Source: an uncultured Blautia sp.
GTDB taxonomy: Bacteria; Bacillota; Clostridia; Lachnospirales; Lachnospiraceae
Direction of reading: 5' to 3'
Assembly: GCA_946557785.1 (NCBI GenBank)
Contig: CAMNTH010000005.1
Location: forward strand, 1-64,000
Length of the DNA stretch: 64,000 nt
A program made the position numbers and the translations under genes. How positions within the stretch are numbered: the stretch's first letter is position 1; the number at the start of each line of letters is the position of its first letter. Shown here piece after piece: positions 24,936-33,970 of this stretch. The notes under the pieces were generated by a model. That model saw only the letters and a program-made list of their open reading frames with translations. It did no database searches and had not been told where the DNA came from.

Positions 24936-25619
24936 CTATTCTCTTGGTAAATATTTTTCTGTAATATTGGTCAGATCTGTTTCTTCTATCCACAGATTGT
25001 CTTTCAGATCCATAGACGAAAATCTATGCTTTTTCTCAAAAAAATCTAAAAAAGCATCCAATACTTTCTGAGACAGTTCTGAAGTTACCACCATCTCTCC
25101 CACATGAATTTCTCCATTTTGTTGATAATAAGGCATTTTTAAATACCGAAGCTGATCACAGGTAACAGAACCGGCATCTCCGGGCACCATATCTGTGATC
25201 TGCGTATAGATCTCATCTCCTTCCAGAATAGGGGAAGCCGTAAAATAGATTCCCGGGTTATCCGGATATAAAGTTTCACCGGACAGAACTTCTCCAGGCT
25301 GACAATCCAGAATGCTGGCCCGCAGCGGCATCGGGGCAGATGTGGAAGGTTCCTGAACCGGCTGAGATTCTTTTCTTGGAACATTGTTCACCTCTTCTTC
25401 CGCTTTTTGAATATCTGTCTCCAGCTCTTCTTTCTGTTCCTTTAACTGATCTATCGTCTTTTGGCTTTCTTCCAGTTCCTTTGCAAACAGCTCGTCCAGC
25501 TGTCTGTCATCCTTTTTAAGGAGGTAAGCGTTTCGCAGCAGATATCCTGCACCTGCTGCGATACACAAGCAAAGGACGATTCCAAAAAGTATCGGCATTT
25601 TCTTATTTTGTTTATTCAT
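24936..25619 (-). CDS. Membrane-anchored coiled-coil protein with a partial M15-peptidase-like domain
   Basis: A 227-residue protein. One N-terminal helix (about 9-29) is followed by a coiled coil rich in Glu/Lys/Gln (40-80) and a Pro/Ser linker. The C-terminal ~90 residues (CDQLRYLKMPYYQQNGEIHV, GEMVVTSELSQKVLDAFLDF) resemble the segment preceding the catalytic core of M15/VanY-type peptidases, but the zinc-binding and catalytic histidine motifs are absent. It is therefore probably a cell-wall binding or scaffolding protein. It follows the OmpA-like gene by five bases, making it the third member of that operon. Confidence 0.6.
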   Translation of the reverse strand: MNKQNKKMPILFGIVLCLCIAAGAGYLLRNAYLLKKDDRQLDELFAKELEESQKTIDQLKEQKEELETDIQKAEEEVNNVPRKESQPVQEPSTSAPMPLRASILDCQPGEVLSGETLYPDNPGIYFTASPILEGDEIYTQITDMVPGDAGSVTCDQLRYLKMPYYQQNGEIHVGEMVVTSELSQKVLDAFLDFFEKKHRFSSMDLKDNLWIEETDLTNITEKYLPRE

Positions 25620-25624
25620 ATTGC

Positions 25625-26578
25625 TTATTCTCCGGAACCCACATCTGACATGATCTTATTCAGTTCACTGATCATTTCATCATCTTTCAAACGGAACTTC
25701 ACCTCCACACGGCGTGATGCATCTTTATCTACGTTTCCGTCTGCATCCAGAATCGGGTTTGCCATGGAATGGCCATTGACTGTCAGGTAATTCTCCAGGC
25801 TCTTAATCTGGGAATTATTCAAAAACTCATACTGGATGTCCAGAAGGTACTGGGCAACTGCAAGGGAACGCTGCTGGGAAAGTTCCAGATTGTAGCTGTA
25901 GTCACCGTCCGTATCCGTATATCCGTCAATAATGATCTCTGCCAGATAGGGCATATGCTGTTCTTCCAGAAGCACCTTGCAATAGATGGGAAGAACCTGC
26001 TCCAAAGCAGATTTTCCCTCCTCTGTAAGCTCGGCTTCATTATAATCAAACATAACATTTGCATCCAGTGCCAATGCACCTGTCTGGGAATCAATGTCTA
26101 CATTAACATTGTTTTTTGCAAATTCTTTTCTTAAGGATTCTACTACCTCGGCTTTTACGCCGATGATCTGGTCGATCTGTGCCTGCTGATCTTTCAGAAG
26201 GGCAGTCTTTTCATCCAGGGAAGTCTGCTGTGCATTCAGCGTTTTCTCCTGTTCCTTCAGCTTGGCAGCCAGTTCTGCAAGAAGAAGCTTCTGCTCCTCC
26301 AGTTTTTCATCCTGGGATTTCAGCTGCTCATCCTGATTCTTTAACAGTCCCTCTTTTTCTTCCAGGGCGTTTTGCTGTGCCAGAAGTTCCAGGGTATATT
26401 GCTCCTGCAGGGCGATTTTTTCATCACGCTCCTTGATGCTGTCATTATAGCTTTTCTGTGCCTGGAATAAAGTAACGCACATGATCAGGACAAAAAGAAG
26501 CAGGACACCCGCCATCATATCGGAATAAGAACGCCAGACATTAAATCCTCCGTTATCTGATTTTTTTCTTCTGCGCAT
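25625..26578 (-). CDS. ZorB/MotB-like protein with OmpA peptidoglycan-binding domain
   Basis: A 317-residue stator-type protein. The N-terminal membrane helix carries the conserved aspartate that conducts protons (SYSDMMAGVLLLFVLIM), then a long coiled coil of about 100 residues (repeated QDEQLKSQDEKLEEQ-like heptads) and a C-terminal OmpA domain with IIIDGYTDTDGDYSYNLELS and RRVEVKFR, which binds peptidoglycan. It starts 12 bases after its ZorA-like partner. Such pairs form proton-driven motors (MotAB, TolQR, ZorAB). Confidence 0.85.
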   Translation of the reverse strand: MRRRKKSDNGGFNVWRSYSDMMAGVLLLFVLIMCVTLFQAQKSYNDSIKERDEKIALQEQYTLELLAQQNALEEKEGLLKNQDEQLKSQDEKLEEQKLLLAELAAKLKEQEKTLNAQQTSLDEKTALLKDQQAQIDQIIGVKAEVVESLRKEFAKNNVNVDIDSQTGALALDANVMFDYNEAELTEEGKSALEQVLPIYCKVLLEEQHMPYLAEIIIDGYTDTDGDYSYNLELSQQRSLAVAQYLLDIQYEFLNNSQIKSLENYLTVNGHSMANPILDADGNVDKDASRRVEVKFRLKDDEMISELNKIMSDVGSGE

Positions 26579-26590
26579 GCTTCTCTCCTT

Positions 26591-28234
26591 TTATTTAAAT
26601 ATACTGAATTTACCTTTCTGCGCATTTCTGGAAAGATCCTTAATGCTTCTGGACATTTCATCAAGCGCTGCCTGCTGACGTTCATTCTGTTCCTCAAACA
26701 TACTCTGCATCTGTCTCAAGGTCTCCCTGCTGCTGTTCTGGGCAGACAGATTTCCGCCTGACAGGTAAACATCCTTGCCATTCTTGGCCACAGTAATATC
26801 TGTAAGGAGAGCACGCACCTGATCCATAGTCTGGCAGGATTTTTTCTGATATTCCATAAATTCGCCCATTCGGGAATTGAATTCCTCCACCAGGCGCTTA
26901 TTGGAGCGAAGAACCTCTTCGCTTGCCTGACTGTTGGAAGAAATACGTTCTACTGTACTGGATGCAGATTCCACATACTTCTGCATGGTCTGGTTACATG
27001 CCACCCAGAATTTCGCAGAGGATCTCTCTGCATCCTTCATATAATCAGCAATATGCTGGTAATCCGCCTGCTGCATCTTCTGGATCTCTCTGTTATCCTG
27101 AAGGATCCGGCTGGCTGTATCCATATATTTGCCCTGAGTATTGGTCATCTCTTCCATGAGAGACCGCATCATACGCTCCTGTTTCATATAAGAATCCGTA
27201 AGCTGGCGGGTCATCGTCTGGTATAACTCGCTGGTATATGCGGCATTGTCATTCTGAGCCTTCTTAAGCTTTTCCAGCGAATCAGTGAAATCCTTAAACT
27301 GAAAATTGAAGGAAGAGTGCATCTCCTTCAAAAATACGTCCAGGATATCCTTCACTGCATCCTTCTGACAGCGCAGCACAGATGTTGCAAGCATATCCAA
27401 AGACTCGTTCATTTTTACAAAGGTAGGCGTAATGACCTTTTCAAAGCTGTCCGCCATCTGCACGGAAAATTGTTCCGCCATCTGCTCCATGGCTACAGTC
27501 TGGTTCTTCTGACTGGAAACCAGAAGGTTGCGTGATTCATTCTCTGCAGTGGGCATTACACAGGAATGAAATTTCTCCAGAAATGCCCGAAGGTTTTCTG
27601 TCATGGCAGAGTATTCGCTTTTCATTCCAAAAGTATAGATAATAGACAGGGCAATTCCGTATATGGAGGTAAGGAATGCAACCTTGATACCATCTACAAG
27701 CGAAGCAACAGAGCTGGTCATTGCTTCGTAATCATTGGGTGCAAAGTTCTTCAGACCCCACACAAGGCCTACAAAGGTTCCAAGGATACCAAGGCTGGTA
27801 AAAATATCCGGAATCATCTCCAGAAGGCGTTTGTGAATGTGATCATCAAGCTCCTCCTCATTGAGATATTCCTCAATCTCTCCGATCCCTTCCTCACTTC
27901 TTGACACACTGTCTGTAAAATTTCCCATTTTTCCGTCAAGATATGTATGATTAAAAATATCATTTAAGTGAACCAGCTTCTCTGTGGCTACTTTTCCGGT
28001 TGTTTTAAAAATACCGGAAAGCTCTTCCGTAGCATTGGAAAGCGCATCCGAAATAGCACTCATGCGGAACATTCCGCCAATCATGCCTGCCAGATATAAA
28101 ATAACCATAACACCAAGGAATACAAAATTATAAATCATGACTCCTGCAGCGCCCTGCCCCACATAAATGGTCATTCCTACTGCAGCGGCAAGTACAGCTA
28201 AAAAAAGCACAATATTAACAATTTTTTTCCCCAT
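26591..28234 (-). CDS. ZorA/MotA/ExbB-like proton channel with long cytoplasmic tail
   Basis: A 547-residue inner-membrane protein. Two N-terminal helices are followed by the MotA/TolQ/ExbB core, PDIFTSLGILGTFVGLVWGL and FLTSIYGIALSIIYTFG. The remaining ~330 residues are helical and charged, a long tail like that of ZorA rather than the shorter MotA or ExbB. With the OmpA-like partner it should form a proton-driven complex. No ZorC, ZorD or ZorE gene is present, so it is not a recognisable complete Zorya system. The ATG at 28234 was preferred since the ATG at 28249 would place the AGGAGG site in coding sequence. Confidence 0.82.
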   Translation of the reverse strand: MGKKIVNIVLFLAVLAAAVGMTIYVGQGAAGVMIYNFVFLGVMVILYLAGMIGGMFRMSAISDALSNATEELSGIFKTTGKVATEKLVHLNDIFNHTYLDGKMGNFTDSVSRSEEGIGEIEEYLNEEELDDHIHKRLLEMIPDIFTSLGILGTFVGLVWGLKNFAPNDYEAMTSSVASLVDGIKVAFLTSIYGIALSIIYTFGMKSEYSAMTENLRAFLEKFHSCVMPTAENESRNLLVSSQKNQTVAMEQMAEQFSVQMADSFEKVITPTFVKMNESLDMLATSVLRCQKDAVKDILDVFLKEMHSSFNFQFKDFTDSLEKLKKAQNDNAAYTSELYQTMTRQLTDSYMKQERMMRSLMEEMTNTQGKYMDTASRILQDNREIQKMQQADYQHIADYMKDAERSSAKFWVACNQTMQKYVESASSTVERISSNSQASEEVLRSNKRLVEEFNSRMGEFMEYQKKSCQTMDQVRALLTDITVAKNGKDVYLSGGNLSAQNSSRETLRQMQSMFEEQNERQQAALDEMSRSIKDLSRNAQKGKFSIFK

Positions 28235-28297
28235 AATCAGCCTCCTCATTATTCTTGCTGATATGACATCATCATTCGGACATAACAGCTTTTTTCT

Positions 28298-28326
28298 ATC
28301 ATATCATATCACTTTATGGCGTACAA
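28298..28326 (-). promoter_or_regulatory. Promoter of the ZorAB-like operon
   Basis: TTGTAC (28321-28326) and TATGAT (28298-28303) lie 17 bases apart on the minus strand, about 65 bases before the ZorA-like start codon. Confidence 0.65.
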
Positions 28327-28446
28327 GATAGTAATTTGCAGTTTACCGCAGATAACCAAATATAACCAAAATGCCGCCGTACAAATACATCACATCCTGC
28401 ATTCATACGACGGCTTATCATGTTAAATATGCTTATGATATTTGTA

Positions 28447-29064
28447 TTAATTGGCAAACACCTTGTCCTTTGCAAGAAAAGCACAGGTTCCATCTGCAAC
28501 TTCGATAATATTCACGCTGCAGTTAGGCGGAACACATCCATTCCAAAAGGGCGTGCCCTTGGGGTATACGTTCTGCAAAAGGGCTCTCACCGCACATCCA
28601 TGGGATGCGATCAGAACTGTTTTATCCAAAAGGCTTGGGTCGGAAACCTTTTCCAGCCAGAACTCCCTGGTTCTCCTGCAGATATCCTGAATGTTCTCTC
28701 CACGGAGCGGACGAAGAAATTTTTCCGGCTCATGGAAGAAAATAGCCATTTCCTCGCTGATAATATTTCCATTTTCATCTTTAAAGCGAGTACCTTCCAA
28801 AACGCCGAAATCAATCTCCTGTATCCGCCTGTCCTCTATCACTGGAACTGCCCCCAAACGTTCTCCAAGCACCAGCTCCGCTGTTTTGCGCGCCCGCATA
28901 AGGGGGCTTGTAAAGCAGATATCAAAAGGAACATCCTTTAATGCCTCCCCCGTCTTTTTTGCCAGACGGATTCCCTCCTTGGCAAGAGGGATATCCGCTG
29001 CACCCTGTATCTTTTTCAGCGCATTCCACTGGGTAATGCCATGTCTTACAAGATAAACCCGCAT
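28447..29064 (-). CDS. Histidine phosphatase family protein (phosphoglycerate mutase-like)
   Basis: A 205-residue cytoplasmic phosphatase of the branch-1 histidine acid phosphatase superfamily. The phospho-acceptor motif LVRHGITQWN is at residues 4-13, the acidic pair lies in REIDFGVLEG-like sequence (IQEIDFGVLEG) and the second histidine in ASHGCAVRALL. Substrates of this family vary widely (phosphoglycerate, alpha-ribazole phosphate, nucleotides), so the reaction is not assigned. Its ATG overlaps the pheT stop by one base (TGATG), so it is co-translated with pheT. Confidence 0.88.
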   Translation of the reverse strand: MRVYLVRHGITQWNALKKIQGAADIPLAKEGIRLAKKTGEALKDVPFDICFTSPLMRARKTAELVLGERLGAVPVIEDRRIQEIDFGVLEGTRFKDENGNIISEEMAIFFHEPEKFLRPLRGENIQDICRRTREFWLEKVSDPSLLDKTVLIASHGCAVRALLQNVYPKGTPFWNGCVPPNCSVNIIEVADGTCAFLAKDKVFAN

Positions 29065-31481
29065 CAGCTTCTCAACTCGATTCCAAGAGCTGTAAGTCCG
29101 TTTAAGATTTTCTTCATTGCAGCCGTAATCTCGCTCTCCTCCAGGGTTTTATCATGGGCCCGGAATACAACAGAATATGCCATAGATTTGTATCCCTCTT
29201 TAATCTGGCTTCCTTCATAAATATCAAAGAGCTGATAGGATTCCAAAATTTTTCCGCCTCTCTGCGCAAGAACAGCTTCAATCTGACCTGCCAGCACCTG
29301 TTTCGGCACAACCATGCTAAGGTCTCGGGTCACTGCCGGATATTTGGCAATACCAATGAATTTGTGGTTAAATCCTGCAAATTCCAGAACTGTGAGAATA
29401 TCAACCACTGCAATATAGGCTCTGTCCCCAATACCATAGGTATCTGCAACAAGAGGATGCACCTCGCCAAGATATCCTACCACTTTATTGTTATAGATCA
29501 TATTTGCCTGTCTTCCAGGATGAAGGTAGGTTTTATTGCTGTCAGGAGAATACTCCATCTTTGCTTTCATTCCCACTTTTTCAAAGAATTCCTCGCAGAC
29601 ACCCTTCATATCAAAGAAATCGCCTTTGCCGTACATCCCCAGGGTAAACTGTGTTCTCTCATCCGGAAGCTCTGTAAGAGGCAGTTCTTTTGGAAGGTAA
29701 ACATTGCCCATTTCATAGAGGCGTACATCTTTGTTTCTTCTATTATAATTGTTTGCAAGAGAAACCAACATTCCGTTAAGGGTCGTGGTACGCATAATAC
29801 TGTAGTCTTCTCCAAGAGGATTATTAATGGTGATTGCCTGGCGGAGAGGACTGTCTGCTTCTAGGCGCAGCTTATCAAATACCTTGGGGCTTTCGAAAGA
29901 ATAACTCATGCCCTCAGAAAATCCGCAGTATTCTGCAATATCTCTTGCAACGCTTTCAATACGAAGCTTAAAGGGCAGCTTTCCGGTAGTAGCTTCCCCT
30001 GTAGGAAGGGTTGTCGGAATCTTATCATAGCCATAAAATCTTGCCACTTCCTCCGCAACATCTGCAAGGCAATGAATATCCTGACGGAAAGTCGGCGCTA
30101 CGATTTCCCCTGTTTTTTCATCATAAGCCAGTTCTACACGTGCAAGATATTCCAGCATTTCCTCTTTAAAAAGATTTGTCCCAAGAAGTGCATTGATACG
30201 GTCTGCATCAAATGCCACACGGGACGGCTCCCTTGTTTCGCTGCACACATCCACCATGCCCCCTACTACTTCTCCGGCGCCTAATTCCTCCATCAGCTGG
30301 CAGGCTCTGTCAATGGCAGCCTGGGCATTGTTTGGATCCAGGCCTTTCTCGAATTTACCGGAAGCGTCTGTACGAAGGCCGATCCGTTTAGAAGAAAGGC
30401 GGATATTTGTTCCGTTAAAGCAGGCTGCTTCAAAAAGAACTGTCTGAACCTTGTCTGTAATCATGGAGTTCTCGCCGCCCATAATACCGGCGATGCCTAC
30501 TGGTTTTTTACCATCGCAGATCATAAGAACGGAATCATCCATTGTACGTTCCTGTCCATCCAAAGTTACAAATTTCTCGTCCTTTAATGCACGGCGAACA
30601 ATGATCTCGCGTCCTTCAATGGTATCCAGATCGTAAGCATGCATTGGCTGCCCAAACTCTTCCATCACATAATTGGTGATATCTACCAGATTGTTAATGG
30701 GGCGGATTCCGTTTGCAGCCAGACATCTCTGCATCCATTTCGGCGACGGACCAATCTTAATATTTTTTACAACTCGTGCAGTATAACGCGGGCAAAGATC
30801 CGGATCCTGTACAGTTACCTTGATATAATCAGAAGCATTTTCCCCATTTCCAGTTACTTTTACTTCCGGAGGACAGAATTTCTTCCGGAAAGTAGCTGCC
30901 GCCTCTCTGGCAATTCCAATAACGCCGTAGCAGTCCACACGGTTAGAAGTAATTTCATATTCAAAAACCGTATCGTCAAGGCCAAGGGCTTTTACTGCGT
31001 TTTCTCCAACAACTGCATCTTCCGGAAAAATATAAATACCATATTCCGGTGCTTCCGGATACATTTCCCTGGTGCTTCCAAGCTCTTCAATGGAACACAT
31101 CATGCCGCAGGATTCAATTCCCCGAAGCTTTCCTTTTTTAATGCTGATTCCTCCAGGAGTCATTTTGCCATCGTGTCCGCCGGCTACACGTCCGCCGTCC
31201 AGAACTACAGGAACCTTATCTCCTTCTTTTACATTGGGCGCACCTGTTACGATCTGAACAGATTCCTCTCCTACATTTACCTGGCAGATGATCAGCTTGT
31301 CCGCATCCGGGTGTCTTTCAATTTTCGTAATCTGTCCAATGACAATATTCTCCAGGTCCTCATCCAATTTTTCATAACCTTCTACCTTGGTTCCGGATAA
31401 GGTCATGGCATCAGTATATTCCTGCGCCGTTACATCCAGATCCGGCACATACATCTTAATCCAAGACATTGAAGTATTCAT
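29064..31481 (-). CDS. pheT: Phenylalanine-tRNA ligase beta subunit
   Basis: An 805-residue subunit of the alpha2-beta2 enzyme that charges tRNA-Phe. Domains in order are the N-terminal EMAP-like tRNA-binding region (about 40-155), the B3/B4 editing region (about 200-400), B5 (about 405-475) and the C-terminal anticodon-binding FDX-ACB domain (from about 710, KYPAVTRDLSMVVPKQ). Length is normal. It starts 28 bases after pheS under the same T-box control. Confidence 0.97.
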   Translation of the reverse strand: MNTSMSWIKMYVPDLDVTAQEYTDAMTLSGTKVEGYEKLDEDLENIVIGQITKIERHPDADKLIICQVNVGEESVQIVTGAPNVKEGDKVPVVLDGGRVAGGHDGKMTPGGISIKKGKLRGIESCGMMCSIEELGSTREMYPEAPEYGIYIFPEDAVVGENAVKALGLDDTVFEYEITSNRVDCYGVIGIAREAAATFRKKFCPPEVKVTGNGENASDYIKVTVQDPDLCPRYTARVVKNIKIGPSPKWMQRCLAANGIRPINNLVDITNYVMEEFGQPMHAYDLDTIEGREIIVRRALKDEKFVTLDGQERTMDDSVLMICDGKKPVGIAGIMGGENSMITDKVQTVLFEAACFNGTNIRLSSKRIGLRTDASGKFEKGLDPNNAQAAIDRACQLMEELGAGEVVGGMVDVCSETREPSRVAFDADRINALLGTNLFKEEMLEYLARVELAYDEKTGEIVAPTFRQDIHCLADVAEEVARFYGYDKIPTTLPTGEATTGKLPFKLRIESVARDIAEYCGFSEGMSYSFESPKVFDKLRLEADSPLRQAITINNPLGEDYSIMRTTTLNGMLVSLANNYNRRNKDVRLYEMGNVYLPKELPLTELPDERTQFTLGMYGKGDFFDMKGVCEEFFEKVGMKAKMEYSPDSNKTYLHPGRQANMIYNNKVVGYLGEVHPLVADTYGIGDRAYIAVVDILTVLEFAGFNHKFIGIAKYPAVTRDLSMVVPKQVLAGQIEAVLAQRGGKILESYQLFDIYEGSQIKEGYKSMAYSVVFRAHDKTLEESEITAAMKKILNGLTALGIELRS

Positions 31482-31509
31482 GTTCGTTATCCCTTCTCTT
31501 TCTTCTAGT

Positions 31510-32535
31510 TTAGAACTGTTTTAAGAAACGAATGTCGTTTTCATACAGAAGTCTCATGTCGTCAATTTCATATTTCAAAAGTGCAATACGTTCCAGACCT
31601 ACGCCAAATGCAAAGCCTGTGTATTCCTCAGGATCAATGCCGCACATGCGAAGCACATTGGGATGAACTGTACCGCAGCCTAAAATCTCAATCCAGCCGG
31701 AGCCTTTGCAGAAACGGCAGCCTTTACCGCCGCATTTGAAGCAGGAAACATCCACCTCTGCACTGGGCTCTGTAAATGGAAAATGATGAGGTCTGAACTT
31801 TGTCTTTGTTTCCGGTCCGAACAGCTCCTTGGCAAATTCCTCTAAGGTTCCCTTTAAATCTGCAAAGGTAATGTTTTTATCAATAACAAGTCCCTCAATC
31901 TGATGGAAGGACGGAGAATGGGTCGCATCCACTTCATCAGAACGGAATACACGTCCCGGTGCGATCATACGGATCGGAAGCTTGCCTTTTTCCATGGTAC
32001 GGGCCTGTACCGGAGATGTCTGGGAACGCAGCAAAATAGAATCATTAATAAAGAATGTATCCTGCTCATCTCTTGCCGGATGATCTTCCGGAATATTCAG
32101 CTTTGTAAAGTTATAATCTGCATATTCTACTTCCGGTCCTTCTACCACTTCATAGCCCATGCCAATAAAAATACGCTCAACCTCTTCCAATGCAATTGTA
32201 TTTGGATGACGGTGGCCAATAAGGGATTTCTTTGCAGGAAGAGTAACATCAATTACCTCTGCCTTCATTTTTTCTTCACGGATCGTCTCTTCCAGTTTCT
32301 TTTTGGATTCATCTAAAAGAGCCTCAATCTTCGCTCTGGTTTCATTTACAAGCTGTCCAACTTTCGGGCGCTCTTCCGGAGCTACATCCTTCATACTTTT
32401 TAAAATAGCAGTCAGTTCCCCCTTTTTTCCAAGGTAGGCAACTCTTACATCATTTAACTTGTCCAGACCCTCTGACTCCTCGATCCGCGCTTTGGCAGCA
32501 TCAGCCAGTTCCTGGAGCTTTTCTTTCATGTCCAT
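31510..32535 (-). CDS. pheS: Phenylalanine-tRNA ligase alpha subunit
   Basis: A 341-residue class II aminoacyl-tRNA synthetase subunit with the N-terminal coiled coil (residues 1-85) and the catalytic core: HRHPNTIALEEVERIF, motif 2 GRVFRSDEVDATHSPSFHQ and motif 3 FGVGLERIALLKY. The start at 32535 has an AAGGAG site eight bases away; the longer frame up to 32622 runs through leader hairpins. Expression is controlled by the T-box leader upstream. Confidence 0.97.
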   Translation of the reverse strand: MDMKEKLQELADAAKARIEESEGLDKLNDVRVAYLGKKGELTAILKSMKDVAPEERPKVGQLVNETRAKIEALLDESKKKLEETIREEKMKAEVIDVTLPAKKSLIGHRHPNTIALEEVERIFIGMGYEVVEGPEVEYADYNFTKLNIPEDHPARDEQDTFFINDSILLRSQTSPVQARTMEKGKLPIRMIAPGRVFRSDEVDATHSPSFHQIEGLVIDKNITFADLKGTLEEFAKELFGPETKTKFRPHHFPFTEPSAEVDVSCFKCGGKGCRFCKGSGWIEILGCGTVHPNVLRMCGIDPEEYTGFAFGVGLERIALLKYEIDDMRLLYENDIRFLKQF

Positions 32536-32562
32536 GCTTTTATCTCCTTTTTCTAAAATGAT

Positions 32563-32627
32563 GTTGGGGGCAAGAGCCCCAACTATGATACCTACGGATT
32601 GCTCCGTGCTTTGCACTTCCACAATCC
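32563..32627 (-). promoter_or_regulatory. Two hairpins between the T-box terminator and pheS
   Basis: On the minus strand GGATTG and CAATCC (32596-32627, with inner GTGC/GCAC) form one stem, then GTTGGGGC and GCCCCCAAC (32563-32583) a second, GC-rich one followed by ATCATTTT. They lie after the T-box decision point and may give further attenuation or mRNA protection. I recognise no known class. Confidence 0.4.
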
Positions 32628-32718
32628 TTCCCCAATATGAATTTCTCAGGATATAGCTTTTTGAATCATAGAAATCCTCATTGAATGCAGAACAATCTGG
32701 AGTACTTTCCTATGATAC

Positions 32719-32965
32719 AAAAAAAGCTCCATCCCCATAATAGGGACGAAGCTATATCCGCGGTACCACCCTGATTCCTGCAAAATGAGCAGGCTCTTGG
32801 TTCTGCTTAACGCGCAGAGACGTCATTTCCTACTGCTGTTTCAGAAATGCAGCTCCGGTGGGAAACTCAAGAATTATCTGAACTTAAGGAAGCTTGCAGC
32901 CGGTGACTCCCTCTCTCTGTAAGAAAACAATCCTCTAAAAACACCTTCTATGCCTTTCATCTATC
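32719..32965 (-). promoter_or_regulatory. T-box leader of pheST
   Basis: The T-box core GGGTGGTACCGCGG is found on the minus strand at 32760-32773. It is followed by the terminator AGCTTCGTCCC-loop-GGGGATGGAGCT and seven T residues (32719-32753), and preceded by a long Stem I region with the expected AGAGAGAGGGAG start and an ATGACGTCTCT partner. Uncharged tRNA-Phe should stabilise the antiterminator and switch on pheS-pheT. I could not fix the UUC specifier with certainty. Confidence 0.92.
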
Positions 32966-32971
32966 TTTTTA

Positions 32972-33002
32972 ATACTATGCCACAGCCGGAAAAAGATGTC
33001 AA
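32972..33002 (-). promoter_or_regulatory. Promoter of the pheST T-box transcript
   Basis: A consensus TTGACA (32997-33002) overlaps the stop codon of the YihY gene. Candidate -10 sequences are CATAGT (17-base spacer) or TAGTAT (19-base spacer). Confidence 0.5.
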
Positions 33003-33886
33003 GAAGAAATTTTTTTCTCTTTTGCCAAAAGCTCATGAACAGACTGCTGAGCCTGGCGGAACTGGTTCTCAAAATAGGCATTGATCTCTGCGCCATAAAG
33101 CAAAAGATTCATGCAGACATATATCCACAGCATTACCAGGATAATGGCAGCCAAGCTCCCGTCATACATGTTTGTAATGCCGGGAAAAAAAGAAAAATAT
33201 AGAGAAAAGCCATAGGAAAATAAAGACCAGGCAATTGCAGTAAGCAACGCTCCGGGAACCTGACTTTTAAAAGTTGCTTTTCTGTTAGGCAATACCTTGT
33301 ACAGCAAAAGAAAAATAAGAAACAGGGCGCTGAATACGATCAGCGTTCTTGCTCCAATGATTCTTGCAATAATTTTCCCGAGAAATGGAACATGCCTTGT
33401 AAGCAGCATCTGTATGCGATTTCCCAAAACCAGCATCAAAAGGCTGGCAATCAGTGCAATCACAAATAAGAAGGTATAAAAAACCGCCTTAATCCTCTTC
33501 AAAAACCAATTACGTGTCTCTTCCACATGATAAATAGTATTTAACCCATTAATCAAAGACATCACACCCTTGCCGGAGGACCAGAGTGCAACCGCTACAG
33601 AGGTTATAGAAACCACCGCCGTATTTCTGTAGTAAATATCCGCCACGATTCCCATCACTGCATCCTGGAGATTTTCCGGGATAATGCTGATAATCGCCTG
33701 TCTCATCATACCATAAGTAACCGGGGTATATTTTATCATTGCTGTTAAAAACATGATAAAAGGCATAAAAGACATAATCATGAAAAAGGCGGCCTGGGCG
33801 GCATAGGCGCCTATGTGGTCTTCCCCTGTGCGATTCATAAATCCCATGATCAGGGAATATACCGGCTTTTTCTTATTTTCTTTCAT
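32999..33886 (-). CDS. YihY/BrkB-family inner membrane protein
   Basis: A 295-residue protein with about six membrane helices. The family signatures AAQAAFFMIMSFMPFIMFL, the WSSGKGVMSLINGLNTIYH segment and IILVMLWIYVCMNLLLYGAE are present. The family was once called ribonuclease BN by mistake; its real function is unknown and transport or envelope roles are assumed. The ATG at 33886 has AAAGG nearby and was preferred over an in-frame upstream ATG. Confidence 0.9.
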   Translation of the reverse strand: MKENKKKPVYSLIMGFMNRTGEDHIGAYAAQAAFFMIMSFMPFIMFLTAMIKYTPVTYGMMRQAIISIIPENLQDAVMGIVADIYYRNTAVVSITSVAVALWSSGKGVMSLINGLNTIYHVEETRNWFLKRIKAVFYTFLFVIALIASLLMLVLGNRIQMLLTRHVPFLGKIIARIIGARTLIVFSALFLIFLLLYKVLPNRKATFKSQVPGALLTAIAWSLFSYGFSLYFSFFPGITNMYDGSLAAIILVMLWIYVCMNLLLYGAEINAYFENQFRQAQQSVHELLAKEKKISS

Positions 33887-33970
33887 TGTTCTAACCTTTC
33901 TGTATGTCTTAGGCATCCGTATCTAATCTGCTTCCTGTGTAAGCAGCAGCAAAATATTTTCTATATCTTA

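Noticed and set aside
24936-25619. Active D,D-carboxypeptidase of family M15
   Set aside because: Only the segment before the catalytic core is similar; the zinc-binding and catalytic motifs are absent and a terminator follows.
24936-28234. A complete Zorya anti-phage system
   Set aside because: The ZorA- and ZorB-like genes are present, but no ZorC, ZorD or ZorE gene lies on either side; the neighbours are a sugar operon and a histidine phosphatase. It is described as ZorAB-like only.
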